Of a stretch of DNA of 64,000 bases, positions 1 to 8,313 are shown piece after piece. This stretch comes from Bacteroides xylanisolvens XB1A. GTDB lineage: Bacteria > Bacteroidota > Bacteroidia > Bacteroidales > Bacteroidaceae. The notes beneath the pieces were generated by a model that saw only the letters and a program-made list of their open reading frames with translations, was not told where the DNA came from and searched no databases. Each line of letters begins with the position of its first letter. The first letter of the stretch is position 1. The stretch is from the NCBI RefSeq assembly GCF_000210075.1, contig NC_021017.1, forward strand, positions 3,761,322 to 3,825,321, read 5' to 3'. The position numbers and the translations under genes were made by a program.

Positions 1-337
1 GTCTTATTGTATTCTGGTGACGAATTATAAGTTGACGGAGGACACCCGGAAACGATTGGAAATCATGGTACGCACTAATGATGGTTTCGAAATAGCCGAG
101 GCCGATTTGAAATTGCGTGGCCCCGGTGATCTTGAAGGTACGCAGCAAAGCGGCATCGCTTTCGATTTGAAGATTGCGGATATTGTACGCGACGGGCAAC
201 TGTTGCAATACGTTCGTGCCATAGCTGAAAGTATTGTGGAACAAGACCCTGCGGCACAGAATCCCGAGAATGAAATCTTGTGGCGGCAACTTAAAGCCTT
301 GCGGAAAACGAATGTTAACTGGGCTGCCATAAGTTGA
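1..337 (+). CDS. recG: ATP-dependent DNA helicase RecG, C-terminal fragment
   Basis: The reading frame is open from base 2 and ends at the TGA at 335-337, so only the last ~111 residues are present and the gene starts outside the window. The residues read as the end of the RecG helicase core: DGFEIAEADLKLRGPGDLEGTQQSG is the conserved block following helicase motif VI, with RGPGDLEGTQQSG especially typical, followed by the helical C-terminal extension. RecG is a monomeric superfamily 2 helicase that regresses stalled forks and branch-migrates Holliday junctions. TRCF/Mfd shares a related block, but the LRGPGD-EGTQQSG form and the short tail fit RecG better. Confidence 0.93.
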   Translation, partial: SYCILVTNYKLTEDTRKRLEIMVRTNDGFEIAEADLKLRGPGDLEGTQQSGIAFDLKIADIVRDGQLLQYVRAIAESIVEQDPAAQNPENEILWRQLKALRKTNVNWAAIS

Positions 338-478
338 AAAACGGTTAAACATGCAGTTTATTTGCGTAAATGTGTTGCAAAACATATTTTGTCCCTATTC
401 TCCCTATTTATAGGAGTTTAACGGCTCAATTGTTCCCTCTTTTTGTACTAAGCATCTGAAAAATAGTTAATAACTCTC

Positions 479-508
479 TTGCCTTTTCATAGGAAAATAC
501 TACCTTTG
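479..508 (+). promoter_or_regulatory. Bacteroides-type promoter of ndk
   Basis: TTGC at 479-482 is followed 18 nt later by TACCTTTG at 501-508, a full match to the Bacteroides -7 consensus TAnnTTTG. The ndk ATG lies about 50 nt downstream. The rest of the gap between recG and ndk (338-478) is AT-rich and shows nothing further. Confidence 0.6.
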
Positions 509-560
509 GGGGAATTTTTTTAGTAAATGTATTGTTTAACCATTTGCAAAGTCGAGTATT

Positions 561-1025
561 ATGCTTGAAAAAACGCTGGTCATTTTAAAACCATGTACCC
601 TTCAACGGGGATTGGTTGGTGAGATTACTCATCTCTTTGAACGTAAAGGATTACGGTTGGCCGGCATGAAGATGATGCAACTGACTGATGAATTGTTAAG
701 CGAACATTATGCCCACCTTAGCGGCAAACCTTTCTTTCAGCGTGTGAAAGATTCGATGATGGCAACTCCTGTCATTGTTTGTTGTTTCGAAGGTGTGGAT
801 GCTATTCAAACAGTCCGTACGTTGGCGGGACCGACTAATGGACGTTTAGCTGCTCCAGGCACCATTCGCGGGGATTACAGTATGAGCTTTCAAGAGAATA
901 TCGTTCATACATCCGATTCTCCGGAGACTGCAGCTATTGAATTAACGAGATTTTTTAAACCGGAAGAAATATTCGATTACAAGCAGGCTACATTTGATTA
1001 CCTGTATGCAAACGACGAATATTAA
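561..1025 (+). CDS. ndk: Nucleoside diphosphate kinase
   Basis: A 154-residue protein of normal length for the family. It transfers the gamma phosphate from ATP to NDPs through a phosphohistidine. The N-terminal beta strand (EKTLVILKP) has the usual lysine that contacts nucleotide phosphates, and the active-site block NIVHTSDSPE places the phosphorylated histidine at H116. GPTNGRLAAPGTIRGDY matches the GPtdp...APGTIRGDf region. The ATG start sits about 50 nt after a good Bacteroides promoter. Only 19 nt separate it from the M23 peptidase gene downstream, so the two are probably co-transcribed and end at the terminator at 1953-1996. Confidence 0.97.
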   Translation: MLEKTLVILKPCTLQRGLVGEITHLFERKGLRLAGMKMMQLTDELLSEHYAHLSGKPFFQRVKDSMMATPVIVCCFEGVDAIQTVRTLAGPTNGRLAAPGTIRGDYSMSFQENIVHTSDSPETAAIELTRFFKPEEIFDYKQATFDYLYANDEY

Positions 1026-1044
1026 TTGAATTGACAAAGAAGGA

Positions 1045-1914
1045 ATGAATTTTAGCATTATTAAAACAGGATTGGTCGCTGTTGCGGCTATGGTCAGTCT
1101 GAGCTCTTTCTCGCAAGACTTGATTGCCCGCCAAGCACCGATAGACAAGAAATTAAAATCAGTAGACTCTTTGGCCTTGCAGAAGCAAATCCGTGCCGAA
1201 CAGTCCGAATATCCCGCCCTAAGTCTTTATCCAAACTGGAACAACCAGTATGTGCATGCTTACGGAAATGCTATTATCCCTGATACGTATACAATCGACC
1301 TGACAGGTTTCCACATGCCAACTCCAAGTACAAAAATTACTTCGCCTTTCGGTCCTCGTTGGAGAAGAATGCATAATGGGTTGGACTTGAAAGTGAACAT
1401 AGGTGATACTATCGTAGCTGCTTTTGACGGTAAAGTACGTATCGTAAAATATGAGCGTAGAGGATATGGAAAATATGTTGTTATCCGTCATGATAATGGA
1501 TTGGAAACTGTGTATGGCCATTTATCAAAACAATTGGTTGAAGAAAACCAATTAGTGAAAGCCGGAGAAGTAATCGGTTTGGGTGGTAACACCGGACGTT
1601 CTACTGGTTCGCATCTTCATTTCGAAACCCGCTTCCTGGGGATTGCAATTAATCCGATTTATATGTTCGACTTCCCGAAACAAGATATCGTTGCCGATAC
1701 TTATACGTTCCGCAAAGCAAAAGGCGTGAAGCGTGCTGGTTCTCATGATACTCAAGTGGCTGACGGTACCATCCGTTATCACAAGGTGAAGAGTGGCGAT
1801 ACATTGTCCCGCATTGCTAAATTGCGTGGCGTATCAGTCAGTACACTTTGCAAACTGAACCGTATCAAACCGACTACTACTTTGCGTATCGGACAGGTTT
1901 TGCGTTGTTCATAA
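1045..1914 (+). CDS. M23 family metallopeptidase with C-terminal LysM domain
   Basis: A 289-residue exported protein. An N-terminal signal peptide (about residues 1-24, ending near SFS-QD) leads into a lysostaphin-type M23 domain (about 95-195): ITSPFGPRWRRMHNGLDL carries the HxxxD zinc ligands and GSHLHFETR the HxH ligand pair. A LysM module occupies the last ~45 residues (YHKVKSGDTLSRIAK to LRIGQVLRC). This is the usual layout of envelope peptidoglycan endopeptidases and their activators. The zinc ligands are intact, so it is probably enzymatically active rather than an EnvC/NlpD-like activator. The start follows AAGAAGGA at a good distance. Confidence 0.92.
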   Translation: MNFSIIKTGLVAVAAMVSLSSFSQDLIARQAPIDKKLKSVDSLALQKQIRAEQSEYPALSLYPNWNNQYVHAYGNAIIPDTYTIDLTGFHMPTPSTKITSPFGPRWRRMHNGLDLKVNIGDTIVAAFDGKVRIVKYERRGYGKYVVIRHDNGLETVYGHLSKQLVEENQLVKAGEVIGLGGNTGRSTGSHLHFETRFLGIAINPIYMFDFPKQDIVADTYTFRKAKGVKRAGSHDTQVADGTIRYHKVKSGDTLSRIAKLRGVSVSTLCKLNRIKPTTTLRIGQVLRCS

Positions 1915-1952
1915 AAAATATAGCTTATAAAACAGTAATACAATATCTTTAG

Positions 1953-1996
1953 AAGAGGGCACTTTAATATAATTTAGAGTGCCCTCTTTCTGTTTT
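1953..1996 (+). terminator. Intrinsic terminator after the ndk-M23 operon
   Basis: AAGAGGGCACT at 1953-1963 pairs perfectly with AGTGCCCTCTT at 1978-1988, with a 14-nt AT-rich loop, followed by a T-rich stretch. Confidence 0.85.
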
Positions 1997-2010
1997 TACT
2001 TAATTATTGT

Positions 2011-2018
2011 TACCTTTG
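2011..2018 (+). promoter_or_regulatory. -7 box of the DUF1599-tpiA-folE run
   Basis: TACCTTTG lies just after the preceding terminator and 19 nt before the ATG at 2037. The upstream element is weak (TTTC near 1987). The box excludes the in-frame TTG at 2007 as a translation start, because that codon lies upstream of any transcript made here. Confidence 0.6.
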
Positions 2019-2036
2019 CGCACTATTTGGAAGAAG

Positions 2037-2579
2037 ATGAAAGATACCAAGCAACAATTTGAACATGTCATCGCTTTGTGCCGTGACTTATTTTCCAAGA
2101 AGCTGCACGATTACGGACCTGCATGGCGTATCCTGCGTCCGGCTTCGGTGACTGACCAGATTTTTATTAAAGCCAATCGGATTCGTAGTATTGAAACCAA
2201 AGGAGTAACCCTGATTGACGAGGGAATCCGTGCCGAGTTTATTGCGATTGTCAATTATGGCATTGTCGGACTTATCCAGTTGGAACTGGGGTATGCCGAG
2301 TCTGCCGACATCAGCAATGAAGAAGCGATGGCTTTGTACGATAAGTATGCAAAAGAGGCATTAGAACTGATGCTTGCCAAGAATCATGATTATGATGAAG
2401 CCTGGCGGAGCATGCGTGTCAGCTCTTACACAGACTTGATTCTGATGAAAATCTACCGTACCAAGCAGATTGAGAGCTTGGCCGGCAATACATTGGTGTC
2501 AGAAGGTATTGATGCCAATTATATGGATATGATTAATTACTCTGTTTTCGGACTGATTAAGATAGAATTTGAAGGATAA
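2037..2579 (+). CDS. DUF1599 domain-containing protein
   Basis: A 180-residue protein made of two similar halves. Each contains H/N-Y/D-Y...AWR(I/S)(L/M)R followed by TDxIxxKxxRxxxIE, at about residues 20-75 and 115-170. This is the duplicated DUF1599 pattern (nucleotide modification-associated domain 1). The function is unknown, and the fold is assigned to a family linked with nucleotide handling. The ATG at 2037 is chosen because an upstream in-frame TTG at 2007 lies in the promoter. The stop overlaps the possible TTG start of the next gene by 11 nt, so the two are translationally linked. Confidence 0.85.
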   Translation: MKDTKQQFEHVIALCRDLFSKKLHDYGPAWRILRPASVTDQIFIKANRIRSIETKGVTLIDEGIRAEFIAIVNYGIVGLIQLELGYAESADISNEEAMALYDKYAKEALELMLAKNHDYDEAWRSMRVSSYTDLILMKIYRTKQIESLAGNTLVSEGIDANYMDMINYSVFGLIKIEFEG

Positions 2580-3927
2580 GAACTTACATATCATTCAGGA
2601 GGTAGTGGCGAATATGTGTCGCTTTGTTTTGGCGGCATCGTTCATCTTTTCCGGATTTGTAAAGGCAGTTGATCCGCTGGGTTTCCAGTATAAGATACAG
2701 GATTATCTGACTGCATTCGGAATGGCTTCCTGGTTCCCTTCATTCTTCCCTTTATTGGGAGGTATCGTTTTATCTGCCGTTGAGTTTTTTATAGGTATCT
2801 CTTTGTTCTTTGCAACAAGAAGAACATTGGCTACCTCATTGGCTTTGATGCTGATGATTTTCATGACGCCACTGACCTTGTATCTTGCCATCTTTGATCC
2901 GGTTTCGGACTGCGGTTGTTTTGGTGATGCCTGGGTGTTGACAAATTGGGAAACATTTGGAAAGAATATCATTCTGCTATTTGCGGCAATAATGGCTTTC
3001 CGTCACAGGAGGATGCTGATTCGTTTTATCAGTGTGAAGATGGAATGGCTGGTTTCTCTTTATACACTGTTTTTTGTGTTTACTTTATCGTTCTATTGCT
3101 TGGACCGTTTGCCTGTTTTAGACTTTCGTCCTTACAAGATCGGAAAGAATATCCTGGAAGGAATGACAATGCCCGAAGGAGCCAAACCAAGCGTATATGA
3201 AAGCATTTTTATCCTGGAGAAGAACGGAGAGCAGAAAGAATTTACGTTGGATAACTATCCGGATAGTACCTGGACATTTGTCGATACGCGTACTATCCTT
3301 AAGGAAAAAGGATATGAACCGGCTATTCACGATTTCTCTATGATAGATCTGAATACGGGGGAAGATATAACAAACGATGTATTGACAGATATAGGATATA
3401 CTTTCCTGTTGGTTGCCCATCGCATTGAAGAGGCGGATGATAGTAACATTGATTTGATTAATGAGATATATGACTATTCGGTGGAGCATGGCTACAAATT
3501 CTATTGCCTCACTTCTTCACCGGAGGAACAGATAGAATTGTGGAAGGACAAGACAGGAGCCGAATATCCTTTCTGCCAAATGGATGATATTACTTTGAAG
3601 ACGATGGTTCGTTCCAACCCGGGGTTGATGTTGATTAAGAACGGAACCATTCTGAATAAATGGAGCGATGAGGATATACCGGATGAATACGTACTGACGG
3701 ACAAGCTGGAGAATCTGCCGCTAGGAAAGCAGAAAGTGAGCAGTGACGCTCATACGGTAGGATATGTTTTTCTGTGGTTTGTTATTCCGTTGTTGTTAGT
3801 GCTTGGGGTGGATGTGTTGGTCGTTCGCCGCCGGGAACGGAAAACCGCGAAGCGGAAGCAACAAGAAGAAGAGATAAAAAGCAAAGAACCGGAAACAAAG
3901 AATCAAGGAATAGAAGAACAAGAATAA
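2569..3927 (+). CDS. DoxX/MauE-like integral membrane protein with thioredoxin-like region (BT_3928 family)
   Basis: A 452-residue protein. Residues ~15-160 form four membrane helices of the DoxX/MauE type (FIFSGFVKAVDPLG...), with a conserved SDCGCFGD motif in a loop. Such CGC pairs occur in MauE-like proteins thought to take part in disulphide or redox chemistry. A fifth helix follows at ~160-180, then a soluble domain of ~200 residues (EQIELWKDKTGAEYPFCQMDD... NPGLMLIKNGTI resembles a peroxiredoxin/thioredoxin end). A last helix (~400-420) precedes a very charged cytoplasmic tail rich in R, K and E. The start is uncertain: TTG 2569, overlapping the previous gene, or GTG 2605 or ATG 2614 just after AGGAGG (2597-2602). 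Its place before tpiA is conserved in Bacteroides from memory. Confidence 0.8.
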   Translation: MKDKNLHIIQEVVANMCRFVLAASFIFSGFVKAVDPLGFQYKIQDYLTAFGMASWFPSFFPLLGGIVLSAVEFFIGISLFFATRRTLATSLALMLMIFMTPLTLYLAIFDPVSDCGCFGDAWVLTNWETFGKNIILLFAAIMAFRHRRMLIRFISVKMEWLVSLYTLFFVFTLSFYCLDRLPVLDFRPYKIGKNILEGMTMPEGAKPSVYESIFILEKNGEQKEFTLDNYPDSTWTFVDTRTILKEKGYEPAIHDFSMIDLNTGEDITNDVLTDIGYTFLLVAHRIEEADDSNIDLINEIYDYSVEHGYKFYCLTSSPEEQIELWKDKTGAEYPFCQMDDITLKTMVRSNPGLMLIKNGTILNKWSDEDIPDEYVLTDKLENLPLGKQKVSSDAHTVGYVFLWFVIPLLLVLGVDVLVVRRRERKTAKRKQQEEEIKSKEPETKNQGIEEQE

Positions 3928-3949
3928 GAAAAAATGATAACGAGCGACC

Positions 3950-4005
3950 CTCTGTAACGAACACTAACCTGAATCGTTCAATCGTCAATCGTCCGATCGT
4001 AAATT
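3950..4005 (+). repeat. Short AATCGTC-type tandem repeat upstream of tpiA
   Basis: Between 3978 and 4003 the unit (A)ATCGT(C) recurs about four times at 7-8 nt spacing in the 106-nt gap before tpiA. No clear promoter or hairpin is visible. It may be a slippage-derived spacer. Confidence 0.4.
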
Positions 4006-4033
4006 TATTAACCCTTTAAAATAAAAAAACAAA

Positions 4034-4792
4034 ATGAGAAAGAACATTGTTGCAGGAAACTGGAAAATGAACAAAACCCTTCAAGAGGGTATCGCTTTGG
4101 CTAAAGAACTGAACGAAGCATTGGCTAACGAAAAGCCTAACTGTGATGTAATCATCTGTACTCCGTTCATCCACCTGGCTTCTGTTACTCCGTTGGTAGA
4201 CGCTGCTAAGATTGGTGTAGGTGCTGAAAACTGTGCAGACAAAGCATCAGGTGCTTATACAGGTGAAGTTTCTGCTGAAATGGTTGCTTCTACTGGTGCA
4301 AAATATGTAATTCTGGGACACTCTGAACGTCGTGCATACTACGGTGAAACAGTTGCTATCCTTGAAGAAAAAGTAAAATTGGCTTTGGCTAACGGTCTGA
4401 CTCCGATTTTCTGTATCGGTGAAGTGTTGGAAGAACGCGAAGCTAACAAGCAAAACGAAGTAGTAGCTGCACAAATGGAATCTGTATTCTCTCTGTCGGC
4501 TGAAGACTTCTCTAAGATTGTATTGGCTTACGAACCGGTTTGGGCTATTGGTACAGGTAAAACTGCTTCTCCTGAACAAGCACAGGAAATCCATGCCTTC
4601 ATTCGTTCTATCGTAGCTGACAAGTATGGCAAAGAAATCGCAGACAATACTTCTATCCTTTACGGTGGTAGCTGCAAACCTTCTAACGCTAAAGAACTGT
4701 TCGCTAACCCGGACGTTGATGGTGGTTTGATTGGTGGTGCTGCTCTGAAAGTATCTGATTTCAAAGGTATCATTGATGCTTTTAACGCATAA
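4034..4792 (+). CDS. tpiA: Triose-phosphate isomerase
   Basis: A 252-residue TIM barrel of standard length that interconverts dihydroxyacetone phosphate and glyceraldehyde 3-phosphate. All catalytic elements are present: NWKMNK (K11), LGHSERR (H96), [12 protein letters not shown] (E167 on the flexible loop) and the phosphate-binding YGGSCKPSN and GLIGGAAL segments. Codon use is strongly biased, as expected for a highly expressed glycolytic gene. It lies in the same direction as the DoxX-like gene, 106 nt downstream, and is followed by an imperfect long hairpin at 4807-4886. Confidence 0.98.
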   Translation: MRKNIVAGNWKMNKTLQEGIALAKELNEALANEKPNCDVIICTPFIHLASVTPLVDAAKIGVGAENCADKASGAYTGEVSAEMVASTGAKYVILGHSERRAYYGETVAILEEKVKLALANGLTPIFCIGEVLEEREANKQNEVVAAQMESVFSLSAEDFSKIVLAYEPVWAIGTGKTASPEQAQEIHAFIRSIVADKYGKEIADNTSILYGGSCKPSNAKELFANPDVDGGLIGGAALKVSDFKGIIDAFNA

Positions 4793-4806
4793 TTAAAACT
4801 TCTTTC

Positions 4807-4886
4807 AGGCACGGATTTCACGGATTACACGGTATAGTTTAGTCCAAGAGATTTCGAAAACTGTGTAACCCGCGTAATCCGTGCCT
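4807..4886. repeat. Imperfect 26-bp inverted repeat (REP/MITE-like)
   Basis: The arm at 4807-4832, beginning AGGCACGGATT, pairs with 4861-4886, ending AATCCGTGCCT, with about 21 of 26 positions complementary and a 28-nt loop. The outer tail TAATCCGTGCCTAA (4875-4888) recurs exactly at 33760-33773, so this is a dispersed element and not a private terminator. Confidence 0.65.
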
Positions 4887-4902
4887 AAATATTATTTATA
4901 GA

Positions 4903-5352
4903 ATGAGAAAACTAGCTTTACTTACTTTGTTGTTGGTATTGGCAGTTGTCGGTGTACAGGCACAGGGCATTGTCAAAAGTCTGGAACGTAACGTTCCGGG
5001 ACAAGGAAAGGTGACTATTCATCAAGATCCCCGTATTGAGGCTCTGATAGGGATGGAACGTCCTGCAACAGGTGAACAGAAAGTAATAAAGACTTCCGGG
5101 TTCAGAATACAGGCGTATGCCGGTAACAATACTCGTCAGGCTAAGAATGATGCTTATCATGTAGCATCACGCGTTAAAGAGTATTTCCCTGAATTGACAG
5201 TATATACTTCGTTCAATCCACCTCGTTGGCTTTGTCGTGTAGGTGATTTCCGGAGCATTGAAGAGGCGGACGCAATGATGCGTCGGTTGAAGGCTACCGG
5301 TGTGTTCAAAGAGGTTTCTATTGTAAGAGACCAGATCAATATTCCTTTATAA
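4903..5352 (+). CDS. SPOR domain-containing periplasmic protein
   Basis: A 149-residue protein with a signal peptide (residues 1-20, [20 protein letters not shown]) and a SPOR domain over ~65-145 ([10 protein letters not shown]...A...[30 protein letters not shown]). SPOR domains bind septal peptidoglycan glycan strands lacking stem peptides, so a cell-division or envelope role is likely. It ends 7 nt before folE, so the two share a transcript. Confidence 0.88.
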   Translation: MRKLALLTLLLVLAVVGVQAQGIVKSLERNVPGQGKVTIHQDPRIEALIGMERPATGEQKVIKTSGFRIQAYAGNNTRQAKNDAYHVASRVKEYFPELTVYTSFNPPRWLCRVGDFRSIEEADAMMRRLKATGVFKEVSIVRDQINIPL

Positions 5353-5359
5353 TTATATC

Positions 5360-5950
5360 ATGTTAGAAAAAGAAGAAATTGTTTCTCCGAATCTGGAGGA
5401 GTTGAAGAGTCATTATCGTAGTATTATAACTTTGTTGGGTGAAGATGCCGAACGGGAAGGATTATTGAAAACTCCGGAACGGGTGGCTAAAGCAATGTTA
5501 AGCTTGACGAAAGGGTATCACATGGATCCTCATGAAGTGCTTCGCTCTGCTAAATTCCAGGAAGAATACAGTCAGATGGTGATTGTGAAAGATATCGATT
5601 TCTTCTCCCTTTGCGAACATCACATGTTGCCGTTCTACGGGAAGGCACACGTGGCTTATATTCCTAACGGCTATATCACCGGGTTGAGCAAGATAGCCCG
5701 TGTAGTCGATATATTCTCTCATCGCCTGCAAGTGCAGGAACGCATGACACTGCAAATCAAAGAGTGTATTCAGGAAACACTGAATCCGTTGGGTGTAATG
5801 GTGGTAGTGGAAGCCAAACACATGTGTATGCAGATGCGTGGTGTAGAAAAACAAAACTCTATTACTACTACTTCGGATTTTACCGGGGCTTTCAATCAGG
5901 CAAAAACTCGTGAAGAGTTTATGAATCTGATTCAACACGGGACTTTGTAG
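5360..5950 (+). CDS. folE: GTP cyclohydrolase I
   Basis: A 196-residue type I enzyme (FolE1) that converts GTP to 7,8-dihydroneopterin triphosphate, the first step of tetrahydrofolate synthesis. The zinc ligands C85 and H88 ([10 protein letters not shown]) and C156 (HMCMQMRG) are intact, and the [13 protein letters not shown] and [10 protein letters not shown] signatures are present. It is the last gene of the plus-strand run and faces dnaG, from which it is separated only by the repeat at 5981-6061. Confidence 0.97.
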   Translation: MLEKEEIVSPNLEELKSHYRSIITLLGEDAEREGLLKTPERVAKAMLSLTKGYHMDPHEVLRSAKFQEEYSQMVIVKDIDFFSLCEHHMLPFYGKAHVAYIPNGYITGLSKIARVVDIFSHRLQVQERMTLQIKECIQETLNPLGVMVVVEAKHMCMQMRGVEKQNSITTTSDFTGAFNQAKTREEFMNLIQHGTL

Positions 5951-5980
5951 AGAAAACCTGGTAAGAGACGTTATTTGGTT

Positions 5981-6061
5981 TCGGTATCGGGGAAGGCAGG
6001 CTTCGGTACCGATGAAGAGGGGGTTGCACCGATGAAGACATCTCTCGGCACCGATGAGGAA
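5981..6061. repeat. 22-bp-phased palindromic repeat array A
   Basis: Four related units with the core CGGTACCGATGAA begin at 5981, 6003, 6024 and 6045 (spacings 22, 21, 21). The cores are near-palindromic (TCGGTACCGA). The array fills the whole gap between the convergent folE and dnaG genes. The same unit recurs at 19270-19330. Confidence 0.7.
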
Positions 6062-8140
6062 TCATCGCAGAACAACCCTGTCACCCAATCGTTTTGCCAT
6101 GATGCTTTGTACAGTCTTCAACTCATTAAAGCGTTTCATAAGCGAATCACATTTTTCATTATCATGGGCGAGAGCAGGATCTTGCAGGGCATAAAGCATG
6201 TGCTTCAATTCCTCTGTTACAATTGCATATTTGAAGTTAATCATTAACATCGGAACCATTTCATAGAGACGCTCTTCATCTGTTACGATCTTTTGGGATT
6301 TGGAGTGGTATTTACTAAGCTGATACCGCACATTAATCAAATCCACACTCAATTTACTGATTACCGGATCAGGATGTGCCAGAAAATAACGTTCAGCAAT
6401 GAAATTGGAATCATGCATGTGTGCAGCAGCTTCCGATAACATTTGGCGGTGCAACGGATTATGAAAAGCTAACTCATCTTCTTTTAAATCATTAATCACA
6501 TATTCTATAACGGTTACCGGAATCTCGTTTCCTTCTTCATCAGTCAGGTTACACATGATTTTTTCTCCATAACGAACTACTGCCTGTAATATCAGCCGTT
6601 CGAATTTGTAGAATTCTTGTCCTTCCTTTCCTTCCTGGGGGATAAAAGATGCATAGTTGTCTTCCTGCAGAGCGGGAGGAACCTCTGTATATCCGTTATC
6701 TATTTCAGGGGGCAACGGAATATCTCCGTTGGGCATCGGAGCATTTTCAGGCGGTGTCCCTTGAGACATTGTAGCTGTTCTTTCAGCCATCCGGCGTTCC
6801 CGTTCCGTCTGTTCAGCCCGTTTCTCTGCTTGAGTTTCCCGTCTTTTGGCAACTTCTGATACTAGCAGCTTATCTTCTACATGAAGTAGCTGCGCGCATT
6901 CTTTGATATAGACGTCTCTGACAATTGCTTCAGGGATGACAGAAATACTTTGCACCAGATTACCAATCAGTTCCGCACGCTTGATGGGATCTTTTCCTGC
7001 ATCCTCCAGTAGCAAGTTCGTTTTGAAGCGGATAAAGTCCGTTTCATGTTCCGAGATAAAAGTCTGAAATTCCGTTGAGTTGTGCTTGTGGGCAAAAGAG
7101 TCCGGGTCGTCCCCATCGGGAAGAAGACAGACTTTGATATTCATACCTTCCTCCAATAACATGTCAATTCCCCGGATAGAAGCCTTGATACCTGCTGCGT
7201 CGCCGTCGTAAAGCACAGTCATGTTGTTGGTGAACCGGTGAATCATACGGATTTGTCCCGGTGTAAGGGCTGTTCCCGAGGAAGCAACCACATTCTCTAT
7301 GCCGGATTGATGCATGGAGATTACGTCCGTGTAGCCTTCAACCAAAAAGCAACGGTCTTGTTTTACAATAGCCTGTTTGGCAAAATATATACCGTATAAT
7401 TCGTTACTTTTATGATAGATTTCCGATTCGGGTGAATTGACGTATTTTACTTTAACCCCTTTCGTTGCACTGGCAAGTACACGTCCGCCAAAAGCCACCA
7501 CTTTACCGGAAAGCGTATGGACAGGGAAAATTACACGTCCCCAAAAACGATCTCGCAATCGGTGGTCGTCCGTTTCGTAGCAAAGTCCGGTTTTTACCAG
7601 ATACTCTTTTTTATATCCTTTTTGGATTGCCTCTTTGGCGAATGCATCGTGACTTTCAGTACAGTAGCCTAGTTGGAATTTCTCAATAATGTCATCGCGA
7701 AAACCACGGTTGCGGAAATAAGCCATACCGATGCTACGCCCGTCTATATGATTTTTTAGTATGTTTTGGAAATAATCGCGCGCAAAGTTATTGACGATAA
7801 ACAGACTTTCACGTTCGCTTTGCACAAACTTCTCTTCATCGCTTAATTCCCGCTCCTTGATTTCAATATTGTATTTCTTGGCAAGGTACTTCAGCGCTTC
7901 CGGATATGACATCTGCTCGTGCTCCATAATGAAATGCACTGCGTTTCCACCTTTTCCACAAGCAAAACATTTGCATAATCCCTTGGCGGGAGAGACATAA
8001 AAAGAAGGGGTTTTATCACTATGGAACGGACACAAACCGACGTAATTGACACCACGTTTGCGCAGGGTGACAAAATCTGAAACGACATCCATAATTTGTG
8101 CCGCGTCCAATATCCGGTCTATGGTAATTTGATCTATCAT
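6062..8140 (-). CDS. dnaG: DNA primase
   Basis: A 692-residue primase that makes RNA primers at the replication fork. The N-terminal CHC2 zinc-binding domain (~33-66) shows CPFH...CKCFACGKGGN. The catalytic core with TOPRIM fold (~255-345) has FLVEGYTDVISMHQSGI and LYDGDAAG, followed by a helicase-binding C-terminal region after a Q/E/P-rich linker. The ATG at 8140 is chosen over an in-frame GTG at 8182, because AGGAG lies just upstream of the ATG and the promoter -7 box (8172-8179) sits between the two. The gene is longer than typical proteobacterial DnaG (~580), owing to the linker and C-terminal domain, as is usual in Bacteroidetes. Confidence 0.96.
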   Translation of the reverse strand: MIDQITIDRILDAAQIMDVVSDFVTLRKRGVNYVGLCPFHSDKTPSFYVSPAKGLCKCFACGKGGNAVHFIMEHEQMSYPEALKYLAKKYNIEIKERELSDEEKFVQSERESLFIVNNFARDYFQNILKNHIDGRSIGMAYFRNRGFRDDIIEKFQLGYCTESHDAFAKEAIQKGYKKEYLVKTGLCYETDDHRLRDRFWGRVIFPVHTLSGKVVAFGGRVLASATKGVKVKYVNSPESEIYHKSNELYGIYFAKQAIVKQDRCFLVEGYTDVISMHQSGIENVVASSGTALTPGQIRMIHRFTNNMTVLYDGDAAGIKASIRGIDMLLEEGMNIKVCLLPDGDDPDSFAHKHNSTEFQTFISEHETDFIRFKTNLLLEDAGKDPIKRAELIGNLVQSISVIPEAIVRDVYIKECAQLLHVEDKLLVSEVAKRRETQAEKRAEQTERERRMAERTATMSQGTPPENAPMPNGDIPLPPEIDNGYTEVPPALQEDNYASFIPQEGKEGQEFYKFERLILQAVVRYGEKIMCNLTDEEGNEIPVTVIEYVINDLKEDELAFHNPLHRQMLSEAAAHMHDSNFIAERYFLAHPDPVISKLSVDLINVRYQLSKYHSKSQKIVTDEERLYEMVPMLMINFKYAIVTEELKHMLYALQDPALAHDNEKCDSLMKRFNELKTVQSIMAKRLGDRVVLR

Positions 8141-8171
8141 TCTTTCTCCTGTGAATCCGTTTTTGCGGATA

Positions 8172-8202
8172 CAAAGGTACACATAAAAAAATCCCCTGCA
8201 AA
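8172..8202 (-). promoter_or_regulatory. Promoter of dnaG (textbook Bacteroides consensus)
   Basis: On the minus strand TTTG (8202-8199), exactly 19 nt, then TACCTTTG (8179-8172). Transcription would start about 25 nt before the dnaG ATG. The -33 element lies inside the terminator of the upstream tyrA operon. Confidence 0.8.
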
Positions 8203-8222
8203 CAAAAAAGTATGCAGAGGAT
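8184..8222 (-). terminator. Intrinsic terminator of the aromatic amino acid operon
   Basis: On the minus strand ATCCTCTGCA (8222-8213) pairs with TGCAGGGGAT (8200-8191) with one mismatch, followed by TTTTTTT (8190-8184). It ends the pheA-to-tyrA transcript. Confidence 0.75.
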
Positions 8223-8313
8223 CGTTAAATCTTGCCTATATAAGGGATGGTTCTGTAACCGGAGAGGCACACGGAAGATTATTATTTCCCCTGATCCCTC
8301 TCTATATAATGGA

